The notes under the pieces are model-generated. The model searched no databases. It had not been told where the DNA came from and saw nothing but the letters and a program-made list of their open reading frames with translations. Shown piece by piece: positions 25,647 to 33,697 of a stretch of DNA of 64,000 bases. This stretch comes from Kitasatospora papulosa (lineage in GTDB: Bacteria > Actinomycetota > Actinomycetes > Streptomycetales > Streptomycetaceae). Where the stretch lies: the NCBI RefSeq assembly GCF_000717245.1, contig NZ_JNYQ01000001.1, positions 558,001-622,000 on the forward strand. The letters run 5' to 3'. A program made the translations under genes and the position numbers. Every line of letters starts with the position of its first letter. Positions within the stretch are counted from its first letter, which is position 1.

Positions 25647-26348
25647 GTGCGGACAGCCAAAGGACAACGCGCCGTAGGACTGCGCCTCTACGGCATCCGC
25701 ACCGTCTGGGACACCGTCGGCGACGGCGAGTTCTTCTGCCCCTGCTGCGGCGGCGACCGCAACTACCGGCGCCTCACCGGCCGCCACCGCCTCACCGTCC
25801 TCGGACTGCCACTGCTGGCCCGGGGAACCGCCGGCCCCGTGGTCGAATGCGCCGCCTGCGGGACGCACTTCGAGCCGGACACCCTCGACCACCCCACCAC
25901 CACCCGCTTCTCCGCCATGCTCCGGGAGGCCGTGCACACGGTCACCCTGGCGGTCCTCGCCGCCGGCGGCACCACCTCCCGCACGGTCCTGGAGACCGCC
26001 GCGGCCGTCGTCCGTGACGCGGGACTCGACGACTGCTCCCAGGAGCAGCTCTTCACCATCGTCGAGGTGCTCGCCGCCGACGCCGGCCACGGCGACGGGA
26101 GCGACGCGGCGGCCGAGGCCTGCGGTGCCGCCCTCGCCATCGAGCTGCACGAGGTCCTGAAGCCGCTCGCACCGCACCTGGCCGTGCCCGGCCGGGAGGC
26201 GATCCTCCTGCGGGGCGCCCGGATCGCCCTCGCCGACGGCCCGTACAGCCAGGCGGAGCGCGAGGTGCTGACCACGGTGGGCGGTGCGCTGCAGCTCTGC
26301 CCCGCGGACACGGCGAAGCTGCTCGAGGCGGCGCGTACGCCCTCCTGA
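25647..26348 (+). CDS. TerB family protein with N-terminal zinc ribbon
   Basis: The protein has 233 residues. A four-cysteine zinc ribbon (FCPCCGGDRNYRRL ... ECAACGTHFEPD) spans about 30-75. It is followed by a TerB-like helical domain at about 95-230, ending QAEREVLTTVGGALQLCP. TerB proteins are associated with tellurite or stress resistance modules and may bind metal at the membrane; no other ter genes are present here. The GTG at 25647 has CGGAGG 8 nt upstream; GTG 25638 overlaps that site and is less likely. Confidence 0.8.
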   Translation: MRTAKGQRAVGLRLYGIRTVWDTVGDGEFFCPCCGGDRNYRRLTGRHRLTVLGLPLLARGTAGPVVECAACGTHFEPDTLDHPTTTRFSAMLREAVHTVTLAVLAAGGTTSRTVLETAAAVVRDAGLDDCSQEQLFTIVEVLAADAGHGDGSDAAAEACGAALAIELHEVLKPLAPHLAVPGREAILLRGARIALADGPYSQAEREVLTTVGGALQLCPADTAKLLEAARTPS

Positions 26349-26449
26349 GGCTTCCCGGGGCCCGTCGGCGCCTCCCGGGGCCCTGAGCGGGTGACACCCC
26401 CGCCGAGGACCGCCGACAGGCGCCCGGCCCGGTGGGCGACAATGGACCC

Positions 26450-27196
26450 ATGAGCTTGTTCCGGGACGACGGCGTCGTGCTGCGCACGCAGAAGCTGGGC
26501 GAGGCCGACCGGATCATCACGATCCTGACCCGCGGCCACGGGCGGGTGCGTGCCGTGGCGCGCGGGGTGCGCCGCACCAAGTCGAAGTTCGGGGCCCGTC
26601 TGGAGCCCTTCTCCCACGTGGACGTGCAGTTCTTCGCGCGCGGTAGCGAGCTGATCGGCCGCGGCCTGCCGCTGTGCACCCAGAGCGAGACGATCGCCCC
26701 CTACGGCGGCGGCATCGTCTCCGACTACGCCCGCTACACCGCCGGCACCGCGATGCTGGAGACCGCCGAGCGGTTCACCGACCACGAGGGCGAGCCCGCG
26801 GTCCAGCAGTACCTGCTGCTCGTCGGCGGGCTGCGCACCCTCGCACGCGCCGAACACGCGCCGAACCTCATCCTGGACGCCTTCCTGCTGCGCTCCCTGG
26901 CCGTCAACGGCTACGCCCCCAGCTTCGTCGACTGCGCCAAGTGCGGTATGCCCGGACCGAACCGGTTCTTCTCCGTGGCGGCGGGCGGCGTCATATGCGG
27001 CGACTGCCGGGTACCCGGGAGCGTCGTACCCTCGGCGGAGGCCGTCGAACTGCTGAGCGCCTTGCTCACCGGTGACTGGGAGACGGCGGACGCGTCCGAG
27101 GCGCGTCATGTCAGGGAGGGGAGCGGACTCGTGTCCGCCTATCTGCACTGGCATCTCGAGCGCGGCCTGCGCTCGCTGCGGTACGTGGAAAAGTGA
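26450..27196 (+). CDS. recO: DNA repair protein RecO
   Basis: The protein has 248 residues. The N-terminal OB fold begins SLFRDDGVVLRTQKLGEADRIITIL. A C-terminal helical domain carries the zinc cysteines in DCAKCGMPGPNRFF and GGVICGDC. RecO mediates loading of RecA on SSB-coated DNA in the RecFOR pathway. ATG at 26450. It is 22 bp upstream of uppS, and the recO-uppS pairing is usual in actinobacteria. Confidence 0.94.
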   Translation: MSLFRDDGVVLRTQKLGEADRIITILTRGHGRVRAVARGVRRTKSKFGARLEPFSHVDVQFFARGSELIGRGLPLCTQSETIAPYGGGIVSDYARYTAGTAMLETAERFTDHEGEPAVQQYLLLVGGLRTLARAEHAPNLILDAFLLRSLAVNGYAPSFVDCAKCGMPGPNRFFSVAAGGVICGDCRVPGSVVPSAEAVELLSALLTGDWETADASEARHVREGSGLVSAYLHWHLERGLRSLRYVEK

Positions 27197-27218
27197 CACA
27201 GGGAGACGAGAGAAGCCC

Positions 27219-28049
27219 ATGGCAGTACGCGGGATGCTCGGCGGTCGTAACCGGCGTGAGTACAAGACCCCCGAGCCGCACCCCTCCGGCGCCACCCCGC
27301 CGAAGATCCCCGGCGAGCTCGTGCCCAAGCACGTGGCCGTCGTGATGGACGGGAACGGCCGCTGGGCCAAGGAGCGGGGACTTCCGCGCACCGAGGGCCA
27401 CAAGGTCGGTGAGGGCGTCGTCATGGACGTCCTCAAGGGCTGCATCGAGATGGGCGTCAAGAACCTCTCGCTGTACGCGTTCTCCACGGAGAACTGGAAG
27501 CGCTCGCCGGACGAGGTGAAGTTCCTCATGAACTTCAACCGGGACGTCATCCGCCGCCGCCGGGACGAGATGGACGAGCTCGGCATCCGCATCCGCTGGG
27601 TCGGCCGCATGCCGAAGCTGTGGAAGTCCGTCGTCCAGGAGCTCCAGGTCGCCCAGGAGCAGACCAAGGACAACGACAAAATGACGCTGTACTTCTGCGT
27701 CAACTACGGCGGCCGCGCCGAGATCGCCGACGCCGCGCAGCGCATCGCCGAGGACGTCGCCGCGGGCAGGCTCGACCCGTCCAAGGTCAACGAGAAGACC
27801 TTCGCGAAGTACATCTACTACCCGGACATGCCGGACGTGGACCTCTTCGTGCGCCCCAGCGGGGAGCAGCGCACGTCCAACTACCTGATCTGGCAGAGCG
27901 CGTACGCCGAGATGGTCTTCCAGGACGTCCTGTGGCCCGACTTCGACCGGCGTGACCTGTGGAACGCCTGCCTGGAGTTCGCCCGGCGCGACCGGCGGTT
28001 CGGCGGTGCCGAGGAGATCACCAAGGACGAGAAGAGGACCGAGGGCTGA
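27219..28049 (+). CDS. uppS: Isoprenyl (undecaprenyl) diphosphate synthase
   Basis: The protein has 276 residues. Cis-prenyltransferase motifs are VAVVMDGNGRWAKERGLPR with the catalytic Asp, LSLYAFSTENWKRS, and DLFVRPSGEQRTSNYLIWQ near the C-terminus. The enzyme extends farnesyl diphosphate with isopentenyl diphosphate to make the lipid carrier for peptidoglycan. The PSGEQRTSN segment differs slightly from the usual TSGExRxSN but keeps the diphosphate-binding residues. GGGAGA precedes the ATG at 27219. Confidence 0.94.
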   Translation: MAVRGMLGGRNRREYKTPEPHPSGATPPKIPGELVPKHVAVVMDGNGRWAKERGLPRTEGHKVGEGVVMDVLKGCIEMGVKNLSLYAFSTENWKRSPDEVKFLMNFNRDVIRRRRDEMDELGIRIRWVGRMPKLWKSVVQELQVAQEQTKDNDKMTLYFCVNYGGRAEIADAAQRIAEDVAAGRLDPSKVNEKTFAKYIYYPDMPDVDLFVRPSGEQRTSNYLIWQSAYAEMVFQDVLWPDFDRRDLWNACLEFARRDRRFGGAEEITKDEKRTEG

Positions 28050-28054
28050 GACGC

Positions 28055-28084
28055 CGCAGGGGCCCCGTCGCCGGGGCCCCTGCG
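28055..28084. terminator. Hairpin terminator between uppS and zur
   Basis: A 13-bp perfect stem (28055-28067 with 28072-28084) and a 4-nt loop between convergent genes. Confidence 0.85.
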
Positions 28085-28110
28085 AGCCGTCCGTGCTGAG
28101 CCCCGCGGGG

Positions 28111-28545
28111 TCAGCCCTCGGTGTTCGCGCAGTCGGCGCAGGTCCCGAAGATCTCCACCGTGTGGGCCACGTTCACATAGCCGTGCTGCGCCGCGACCGT
28201 CTCGGCCCACTGCTCCACCGCGGGTCCCTCGACCTCGACGGCCTTGCCGCACACGCGGCAGACCAGGTGGTGGTGGTGATCGCCGGTCGAACAGCGCCGG
28301 TAGACGGCCTCGCCGTCCGTGGTGCGCAGGACGTCCACCTCACCGGCGTCGGCGAGGGACTGGAGCGTGCGGTAGACCGTGGTCAGCCCGACCGAGTCGC
28401 CCCGGTGCTTGAGCACGTCGTGCAGATCCTGGGCGCTGCGGAACTCGTCGACCTCGTCGAGCGCCGCCGCGACCGCCGCCCGCTGCCGGGTGGACCGGCC
28501 GCGTACCGGAGCCGCGTTCGTGCCACTGATCGGCGCCGTCGCCAC
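28111..28545 (-). CDS. zur: Zinc uptake regulator Zur (Fur family)
   Basis: The protein has 144 residues. The winged-helix DNA-binding part includes DLHDVLKHRGDSVGLTTVYRTL. It is followed by the metal-binding HHHHLVCRVCGKAVEVEG and the C-terminal FGTCADCA, giving two CxxC pairs of the structural zinc site. The GTG at 28545 is chosen because GAGGAGG lies 5-6 nt upstream; a longer frame reaches 28614. It is downstream of znuACB on the same strand, and synteny plus nearby Zur boxes make it Zur rather than Fur or Nur. Confidence 0.93.
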   Translation of the reverse strand: MATAPISGTNAAPVRGRSTRQRAAVAAALDEVDEFRSAQDLHDVLKHRGDSVGLTTVYRTLQSLADAGEVDVLRTTDGEAVYRRCSTGDHHHHLVCRVCGKAVEVEGPAVEQWAETVAAQHGYVNVAHTVEIFGTCADCANTEG

Positions 28546-28610
28546 AGCTGCCTCCTCGTGTCGCCCGTACGTCTGTCGGGCCATTGTGCCAGCCCGGCCC
28601 GGGGTCACGG

Positions 28611-29507
28611 TCACACCTGCACGTCGTCCTTCGGCGTGCGGGCGGCCGGTACCTCAAGGGTGCACCGGTCGGCGTCGCTCCCGCCGCCCTTGGCGCGCCT
28701 GCGGGCCAGCGGCGTGGCGAGCGCCGTGAGCACGATGAACGCGGCGATGGCCAGGAGCACGATCGTCGCGCCGGGCGGTACGTCCTGGTAGTACGAGGTC
28801 ACGGTGCCGGCCAGGGCGACGGCCGTACCGATGACGACGGCCAGGACGAACGTCACCTTGAAGGACTTCGCGATCTGCTGCGCGGCGGCGACCGGCACCA
28901 CCATCAGCGCGCTGACCAGCAGCAGGCCGACGACCCGCATCGCGACGGTGACGGTGATCGCCGCCGTCACGGCGACCAGCAGGTTCAGCGCCCGCACGGG
29001 CAGCCCGGTGACCCGGGCGAACTCCTCGTCCTGGCTGACGGCGAACAGCTGCCTCCGCAGCCCCACGGTGACCAGCACCACGAAGGCTGCCAGCACGACG
29101 ATCGCGGTGACGTCCTCCTCGGAGACCGTCGACAGGGAGCCGAAGAGGAACGACGTCAGGTTGGCGTTGGACCCGGTGTCTGAGAGGTTGATCAGCATCA
29201 CCCCGCCCGCCATGCCGCCGTAGAACAGCATGGCCAGGGCGATGTCGCCGCGGGTGCGGCCGTACCAGCGGATCAGCTCCATCACGACCGAGCCGGCCAC
29301 GGCGACGAGCGTCGCCATCCACACCGGGTTGGTGGAGAGCAGGAAGCCGAGGCCGACACCGGTCATCGCGACGTGCCCGATGCCGTCGCCCATCAGGGCC
29401 TGACGGCGCTGGACCAGGTAGATGCCGATGGCGGGCGCGGTGATACCGACCAGGACCGCCGCGATCAGGGCCCGCTGCATGAAGGGGGGGTTCAGGAATT
29501 CGAGCAT
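28611..29507 (-). CDS. znuB: Zinc ABC transporter permease ZnuB
   Basis: The protein has 298 residues with about 8 membrane segments of the ABC-3 (metal) permease family. It starts at MLEFLNPPFMQRALIAAVLV and includes YLVQRRQALMGDGIGHVAMTG, which is conserved in this family, and VVGLLLVSALMVVPVAAA. The long open frame to 30050 is an antisense-free run-on through znuC in another frame and is not used. The start lies 3 bp after the znuC stop. It is the membrane component of high-affinity zinc import. Confidence 0.92.
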   Translation of the reverse strand: MLEFLNPPFMQRALIAAVLVGITAPAIGIYLVQRRQALMGDGIGHVAMTGVGLGFLLSTNPVWMATLVAVAGSVVMELIRWYGRTRGDIALAMLFYGGMAGGVMLINLSDTGSNANLTSFLFGSLSTVSEEDVTAIVVLAAFVVLVTVGLRRQLFAVSQDEEFARVTGLPVRALNLLVAVTAAITVTVAMRVVGLLLVSALMVVPVAAAQQIAKSFKVTFVLAVVIGTAVALAGTVTSYYQDVPPGATIVLLAIAAFIVLTALATPLARRRAKGGGSDADRCTLEVPAARTPKDDVQV

Positions 29508-29509
29508 GA

Positions 29510-30325
29510 TCAGGTCAGCAGTCCCGTCCGGACGGGCTCGGAGGCCGCGTGGGGGTGTACGTGGTCGTGGCCGGGCAGCGCGTGCTGGCCGACGGCCTCG
29601 GGGGGCGGTCCGTCGTGCATGACGCAGCCGTCGCGTAGGACGATCGCCCGGTCGATCAGCGGCTCCAGGGCGCCCAGCTCGTGCAGGACGAGCAGCACCG
29701 TCGCCCCGCCGGCGACCTGCTCGCGCAGTGTCGAGGCGAGGATCTCCTGGCTGGCCAGGTCCACGCCGGCCATCGGTTCGTCCATGATCAGCACCTCGGG
29801 CTCGGAGGCGAGCGCGCGGGCGATCAGCACCCGCTGGTGCTGGCCGCCGGAGAGGGCGTTCACGGAGTCCTTGGCGCGGTCGGAGAGGCCGACGAGCTCG
29901 ATGGCCCGGTCCACGGCCGCGCGGTCCGCCCGGCCGGGCAGTCCGAGCTTCGTACGGGACAGGCGCCCGGAGGAGACGACCTCGCGGATCGTCGCGGGGA
30001 CGCCGCCCGCCGCCGTGGTGCGCTGCGGCACGTATCCGACGCGGGACCACGCGCGGAAGCGGCGCAGCGGCGTGCCGAACAGCTCGACGGTCCCGCCGGT
30101 GAGCGGCACCTGGCCGATGGCGGAGCGCACGGCGGTGGACTTGCCGGATCCGTTGGCACCGAGCAGGGCCACGACCTCGCCGCGGTGGACGGTGAGGTCG
30201 ACTCCGCGCAGCACGGCGCGTGCGCCGAGCGTCGCCGTGGCTCCGCGCATGCTGATCACGGCTTCTGGCGTACTGGGCTCGGGCACGATCGCCTCCTGTG
30301 CGGTTCGGGGTGCTGCCTGGGTCAC
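29510..30325 (-). CDS. znuC: Zinc ABC transporter ATP-binding protein ZnuC
   Basis: The protein has 271 residues. Walker A is LLGANGSGKST, the signature is LSGGQHQRVLIARAL, Walker B is VLIMDEP, and the switch histidine is LHELG. The C-terminal extension contains HALPGHDHVHPHA, a histidine-rich tail that may bind zinc. The GTG start overlaps the znuA stop by 4 bp (GTGA). With ZnuA and ZnuB it makes a complete importer. Confidence 0.92.
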   Translation of the reverse strand: MTQAAPRTAQEAIVPEPSTPEAVISMRGATATLGARAVLRGVDLTVHRGEVVALLGANGSGKSTAVRSAIGQVPLTGGTVELFGTPLRRFRAWSRVGYVPQRTTAAGGVPATIREVVSSGRLSRTKLGLPGRADRAAVDRAIELVGLSDRAKDSVNALSGGQHQRVLIARALASEPEVLIMDEPMAGVDLASQEILASTLREQVAGGATVLLVLHELGALEPLIDRAIVLRDGCVMHDGPPPEAVGQHALPGHDHVHPHAASEPVRTGLLT

Positions 30326-31314
30326 TTCGCGCCGAGTGCCTTCTGCAGCGCGGTCAGGTTGGACTTCATGACCTCGATGTAGTCAGCGCCGGCGGACTTG
30401 TCGGTGATTCCCTCCAGCGGGTCCAGGACGCCGGTCTTCAGTCCGAGGTCCTTCGCCAGGGTCTTGGCGGTCTTGTCGCTGGCGAGCGTCTCGAAGAACA
30501 CGGTGGTCGCCTTGCTCTCCTCCGCGACGGTGTGGATCTCGTCGATCCGGGCCGGGCTGGGCTCGGCCTCGGGGTCGATGCCGGCGATGCCCTCCTGGGT
30601 GAGGCCGTAGCGCTCGGCGAGGTACCCGAAGGCGGAGTGCGTGGTGATGAAGGTCTTGGTGGAGGTGTTCTTCAGCCCGGTCTCGTACGCCGTGTTCAGG
30701 GTGTTCAGCTCGGTGACCAGGGTGTCGGTGTTCTTGCGGTAGTCCGCGGCGTGGTCCGGGTCGGCCTTCTCCAGGGACTTGCCCACACCTTCGGCGACCT
30801 CGGCGTACTTCACGGGGTCCAGCCAGATGTGCGGGTCGAGTCCGGCCTCCTCCTCGCCCTCATGCCCGTGCTCGCCCTCGTGCCCGTGCTCCTCGCCCTC
30901 CTCCTCGTGTCCGTGGTCGTGGCCGACCTCGGAGCCGTGGTTCTCGAGCGTGGTGAGCTTCGCCGCGTCCACGGTGTTCTTCACGCCGGCCTGCTCGACG
31001 GCGTCGTCGACGGCGGGCTGGACGCCCTTGAGGAAGAGGATGTAGTCGGCGTCGCTCAGACCGCCGGTCTGCCGCGGGGAGAGCTCCAGGTCGTGCGGCT
31101 CGGTGCCCGGCTTCGTCAGCGTGGTGACGGAGACGTGCGACCCGCCTATCTCCTCGGCCAGGAACTGCATCGGGTAGAAGGACGCCACGACGTTCAGCTT
31201 GCCGTCGCTCCCGCCCTCGGCCGCGTCGGAGGAGGAGCAGGCGGAGAGCGTGGTGAGGCCGAGGGCGACTGCTCCGGCGACGGCGGCTGTGGGTATGAGG
31301 CGGCGTACGTTCAT
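30322..31314 (-). CDS. znuA: Zinc-binding lipoprotein ZnuA
   Basis: The protein has about 330 residues from the ATG at 31314 (MNVRRLIPTAAVAG). The signal peptide ends with the lipobox LSAC near residue 26. The fold is a cluster 9 solute-binding protein, with a very His/Glu-rich loop (GHDHGHEEEGEEHGHEGEHG) followed by DPHIWLDPVKYAEV, and with THSAFGYLAERYGL and FFETLASDKTA. It captures extracellular zinc. In-frame ATGs at 31323 and 31332 lie inside the Zur box and are not preferred. Two Zur boxes at the start imply zinc repression. Confidence 0.94.
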   Translation of the reverse strand: MNVRRLIPTAAVAGAVALGLTTLSACSSSDAAEGGSDGKLNVVASFYPMQFLAEEIGGSHVSVTTLTKPGTEPHDLELSPRQTGGLSDADYILFLKGVQPAVDDAVEQAGVKNTVDAAKLTTLENHGSEVGHDHGHEEEGEEHGHEGEHGHEGEEEAGLDPHIWLDPVKYAEVAEGVGKSLEKADPDHAADYRKNTDTLVTELNTLNTAYETGLKNTSTKTFITTHSAFGYLAERYGLTQEGIAGIDPEAEPSPARIDEIHTVAEESKATTVFFETLASDKTAKTLAKDLGLKTGVLDPLEGITDKSAGADYIEVMKSNLTALQKALGAK

Positions 31315-31331
31315 GACAGTCATTTTCAACA
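31311..31331. promoter_or_regulatory. Zur box overlapping the znuA start
   Basis: TCATGACAGTCATTTTCAACA matches the streptomycete Zur consensus as I recall it (TCATGAAAATCATTTTCA plus NNA) at all but two defined positions. It overlaps the znuA start codon, so bound Zur could block both transcription and initiation complexes. Confidence 0.75.
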
Positions 31332-31335
31332 AAAG

Positions 31336-31350
31336 TGGAAACGATTGTCA
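31336..31350. promoter_or_regulatory. Second Zur-like box
   Basis: TGGAAACGATTGTCA reads on the minus strand as TGACAATCGTTTCCA, about 12 of 15 matches to the same core. Only 4 bp separate it from the first box, as in tandem Zur sites. It may also affect divergent glyS. Confidence 0.5.
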
Positions 31351-31530
31351 ACAAGGCTGATGAGATGCCCGGATCCGAACGTGGTGACCGCGATGCGCCC
31401 CACCGATTTGATCCAAGGGGTGCGCCCGCCGGTAATCTGGTGCATTCGCCCGCCCGTCTCGCGTACAGCCCCCAGCGAGGCGCTCCGCGCCGCCCCTGTC
31501 CAATTTCGCCGTCGTAATGAAGAGAGCACC

Positions 31531-32913
31531 GTGGCCGCCGACAAGATCGACACCATCGTCAGCCTGAGCAAGCGCCGTGGCTTCGTCTACCCCTGCAGTG
31601 AGATCTACGGCGGCCAGCGGGCCGCCTGGGACTACGGGCCGCTGGGCGTCGAGCTGAAGGAGAACCTCAAGCGCCAGTGGTGGCGCTACATGGTGACCGC
31701 GCGCGAGGACGTGGTCGGCATCGACTCGTCGGTCATCCTGGCCCCCGAGGTCTGGGTCGCCTCCGGCCACGTCGCCACCTTCTCCGACCCGCTCACCGAG
31801 TGCACCTCCTGCCACAAGCGCTACCGCGCGGACCACCTGGAGGAGGCGTACGAGGAGAAGCACGGCAAGCCGCCCGTCAACGGCCTGGCCGACCTCAACT
31901 GCCCCAACTGCGGCAACAAGGGCACCTTCACCGAGCCCAAGGCGTTCTCTGGTCTGCTCTCCACCCACCTCGGCCCCACCCAGGACACCGGCTCGGTCGC
32001 CTACCTGCGCCCCGAGACCGCCCAGGGCATCTTCACCAACTTCGGCCAGGTGCAGCAGACCTCGCGCAAGAAGCCGCCGTTCGGCATCGCGCAGATGGGC
32101 AAGTCCTTCCGGAACGAGATCACTCCGGGCAACTTCATCTTCCGCACGCGCGAGTTCGAGCAGATGGAGATGGAGTTCTTCGTCAAGCCGGGCGAGGACG
32201 AGCAGTGGCAGGAGTACTGGATGGAGCAGCGCTGGAACTGGTACACCGGTCTCGGCCTGCGCGAGGAGAACATGCGGTGGTTCGAGCACCCGCAGGAGAA
32301 GCTCTCCCACTACTCCAAGCGCACCGCCGACATCGAGTACCGCTTCCGCTTCGGCGGCAGCGAGTGGGGCGAGCTCGAGGGCGTCGCGAACCGCACCGAC
32401 TACGACCTCAAGGCGCACTCCGAGGCCTCCGGCACCGACCTCTTCTACTACGACCAGGAGAAGGGCGAGCGCTACACGCCGTACGTCATCGAGCCCGCGG
32501 CCGGTGTCGGCCGCTCGATGCTGGCCTTCCTCCTCGACGCCTACAGCGAGGACGAGGCGCCCAATGCCAAGGGCGTCATGGAGAAGCGCGCCGTCATGCG
32601 TCTGGACCCGCGCCTCGCGCCGGTCAAGGTCGCCGTCCTCCCGCTGTCCCGCAACCCGCAGCTCTCGCCGAAGGCCAAGGGCCTCGCCGCCGACCTGCGG
32701 CAGAACTGGAACATCGAGTTCGACGACGCCGGTGCCATCGGCCGCCGTTACCGCCGTCAGGACGAGATCGGTACGCCGTTCTGCGTCACCGTCGACTTCG
32801 ACACCCTCGACGACAACGCGGTGACCGTGCGCGAGCGCGACACCATGAAGCAGGAGCGCGTCTCCCTGGACCAGATCCAGAGCTACCTCGGCTCCCGTCT
32901 GCTGGGCTGCTGA
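31531..32913 (+). CDS. glyS: Glycyl-tRNA synthetase (class II, alpha2 type)
   Basis: The protein has 460 residues, the usual length of the homodimeric bacterial enzyme. The N-terminus has LSKRRGFVYPCSEIYGG; YLRPETAQGIFTNF marks class II motif 2. A zinc-type CTSCHKRYRAD ... CPNCGNKGTF lies at about 95-135, and the anticodon-binding domain at about 360-460. The start is GTG 31531 after AGAGAG. The upstream 200 bp between znuA and glyS carry Zur boxes but no T-box was seen. Confidence 0.95.
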   Translation: MAADKIDTIVSLSKRRGFVYPCSEIYGGQRAAWDYGPLGVELKENLKRQWWRYMVTAREDVVGIDSSVILAPEVWVASGHVATFSDPLTECTSCHKRYRADHLEEAYEEKHGKPPVNGLADLNCPNCGNKGTFTEPKAFSGLLSTHLGPTQDTGSVAYLRPETAQGIFTNFGQVQQTSRKKPPFGIAQMGKSFRNEITPGNFIFRTREFEQMEMEFFVKPGEDEQWQEYWMEQRWNWYTGLGLREENMRWFEHPQEKLSHYSKRTADIEYRFRFGGSEWGELEGVANRTDYDLKAHSEASGTDLFYYDQEKGERYTPYVIEPAAGVGRSMLAFLLDAYSEDEAPNAKGVMEKRAVMRLDPRLAPVKVAVLPLSRNPQLSPKAKGLAADLRQNWNIEFDDAGAIGRRYRRQDEIGTPFCVTVDFDTLDDNAVTVRERDTMKQERVSLDQIQSYLGSRLLGC

Positions 32914-32932
32914 CCGCACCCGCCGTCCGTAC

Positions 32933-32969
32933 GAGGCCCCCGGTTCCGCCGCGCGGAACCGGGGGCCTC
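32933..32969 (+). terminator. Hairpin terminator after glyS
   Basis: A perfect 17-bp stem (32933-32949 with 32953-32969) and 3-nt loop. Confidence 0.85.
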
Positions 32970-33007
32970 GTGCACACTGGGCGCACCCGTCCACAGGGAG
33001 GCCCGGG

Positions 33008-33211
33008 ATGCCGTCCATGACCACGAGCAAGGTCAGCAGATGGGACCGGCACGGCCGTGAACACGTCGTCCAGGTAAGGAAGTCGGGGACGCGGCGGCAG
33101 CTGACCTGCGAGACCTGCGGGTGGCGCAAGGGCGCGCAGTTCCTGCCCTGGCTGAAGGCCGAGGAGCACCTGACCGAGGCCCACCAGGCCACGATCGACC
33201 CGACCGCCTGA
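33008..33211 (+). CDS. Small putative zinc-finger protein
   Basis: The protein has 67 residues. TCETCGWRKG supplies a CxxC pair and EEHLTEAH a histidine pair about 20 residues later, giving a C2H2-like spacing that could bind zinc. It has a good GGGAGG site 6 nt before the ATG at 33008 and lies after the glyS terminator as a separate unit. The codon third positions are GC-rich, so it is a real gene. A nucleic-acid or protein binding role is only a suggestion. Confidence 0.7.
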   Translation: MPSMTTSKVSRWDRHGREHVVQVRKSGTRRQLTCETCGWRKGAQFLPWLKAEEHLTEAHQATIDPTA

Positions 33212-33288
33212 ACCGGCGCCGCGGCCCGGCCGGGGCGTGGCCCGAAAAACCGGATGAGGTACCTCGGCGGCCGGGGTACCTTTTCGTC

Positions 33289-33318
33289 ATGTCCTCGTTC
33301 TTCCAGATCTACGAGTGA
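33289..33318 (+). CDS. Nine-residue ORF, possibly leaderless
   Basis: ATG TCC TCG TTC TTC CAG ATC TAC GAG TGA encodes MSSFFQIYE. No ribosome site precedes it, but a TACCTT -10-like hexamer at 33277-33282 would place transcription start at the ATG. A hairpin-forming GGTACC...GGTACC pair (33259-33280) lies upstream and a 9-bp hairpin (33323-33346) follows directly. It could be an expressed micropeptide, a leader, or chance. Confidence 0.35.
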   Translation: MSSFFQIYE

Positions 33319-33322
33319 GCGC

Positions 33323-33346
33323 GCGACGGGCCCGACCGCCCGTCGC
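33323..33346 (+). terminator. Hairpin after the nine-residue ORF
   Basis: GCGACGGGC at 33323-33331 pairs with GCCCGTCGC at 33338-33346 across a 6-nt loop, 5 bp after the micro-ORF stop and 60 bp before the next gene. Confidence 0.5.
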
Positions 33347-33405
33347 CCATCGGATCGATACACGACACGTCATCCTCACTTCCTCACCATGAACGGGAGA
33401 ACGCC

Positions 33406-33624
33406 GTGGCAAAGAGCCGCAACAACCTTCTCGGCGTGGGCGGGCAGCGCAAGAAGCTGTCCGCCGCCGAACGACAGGGCGCGGGCCCCGCGCGCGACAA
33501 GGACCGCAAGGTCGCCGAGGACCGGAAGCAGGAGCTGGTGCGCATGATGCGTGAGCGCGCCGCCGCCGCGGAGGCCGCTCCGGCGCAGGACGCCCCGGCG
33601 CAGGACGCACCTGCCGGGAGCTGA
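33406..33624 (+). CDS. DUF6243-like small basic protein
   Basis: A protein of 72 residues. MAKSRNNLLGVGGQRKKLS is a conserved streptomycete start I associate with DUF6243. The rest is charged and helical, ending in Ala/Pro-rich imperfect repeats (APAQD repeated). No membrane segment or signal peptide is present; function unknown. The GTG start at 33406 has a GGGAG site. A strong hairpin at 33645 terminates it. Confidence 0.7.
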   Translation: MAKSRNNLLGVGGQRKKLSAAERQGAGPARDKDRKVAEDRKQELVRMMRERAAAAEAAPAQDAPAQDAPAGS

Positions 33625-33644
33625 CCTCCTCGCACGACCCGCAC

Positions 33645-33683
33645 GGCTCGGGCCCGGATCACCTCGTGATCCGGGCCCGAGCC
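33645..33683. terminator. Bidirectional hairpin terminator
   Basis: A perfect 18-bp stem (33645-33662 with 33666-33683) and 3-nt loop, between the DUF6243-like gene and the convergent MFS gene. Confidence 0.88.
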
Positions 33684-33697
33684 CGTATCCGTCCCCC

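Noticed and set aside
26349..26400. Short direct repeat of CCCGGGGCCC after the TerB-like gene
   Set aside because: Low-complexity GC-rich repeat likely to arise by chance.
31351..31530. Possible T-box or riboswitch ahead of glyS
   Set aside because: No T-box sequence or conserved aptamer pattern was found in the leader; the visible elements are Zur boxes.
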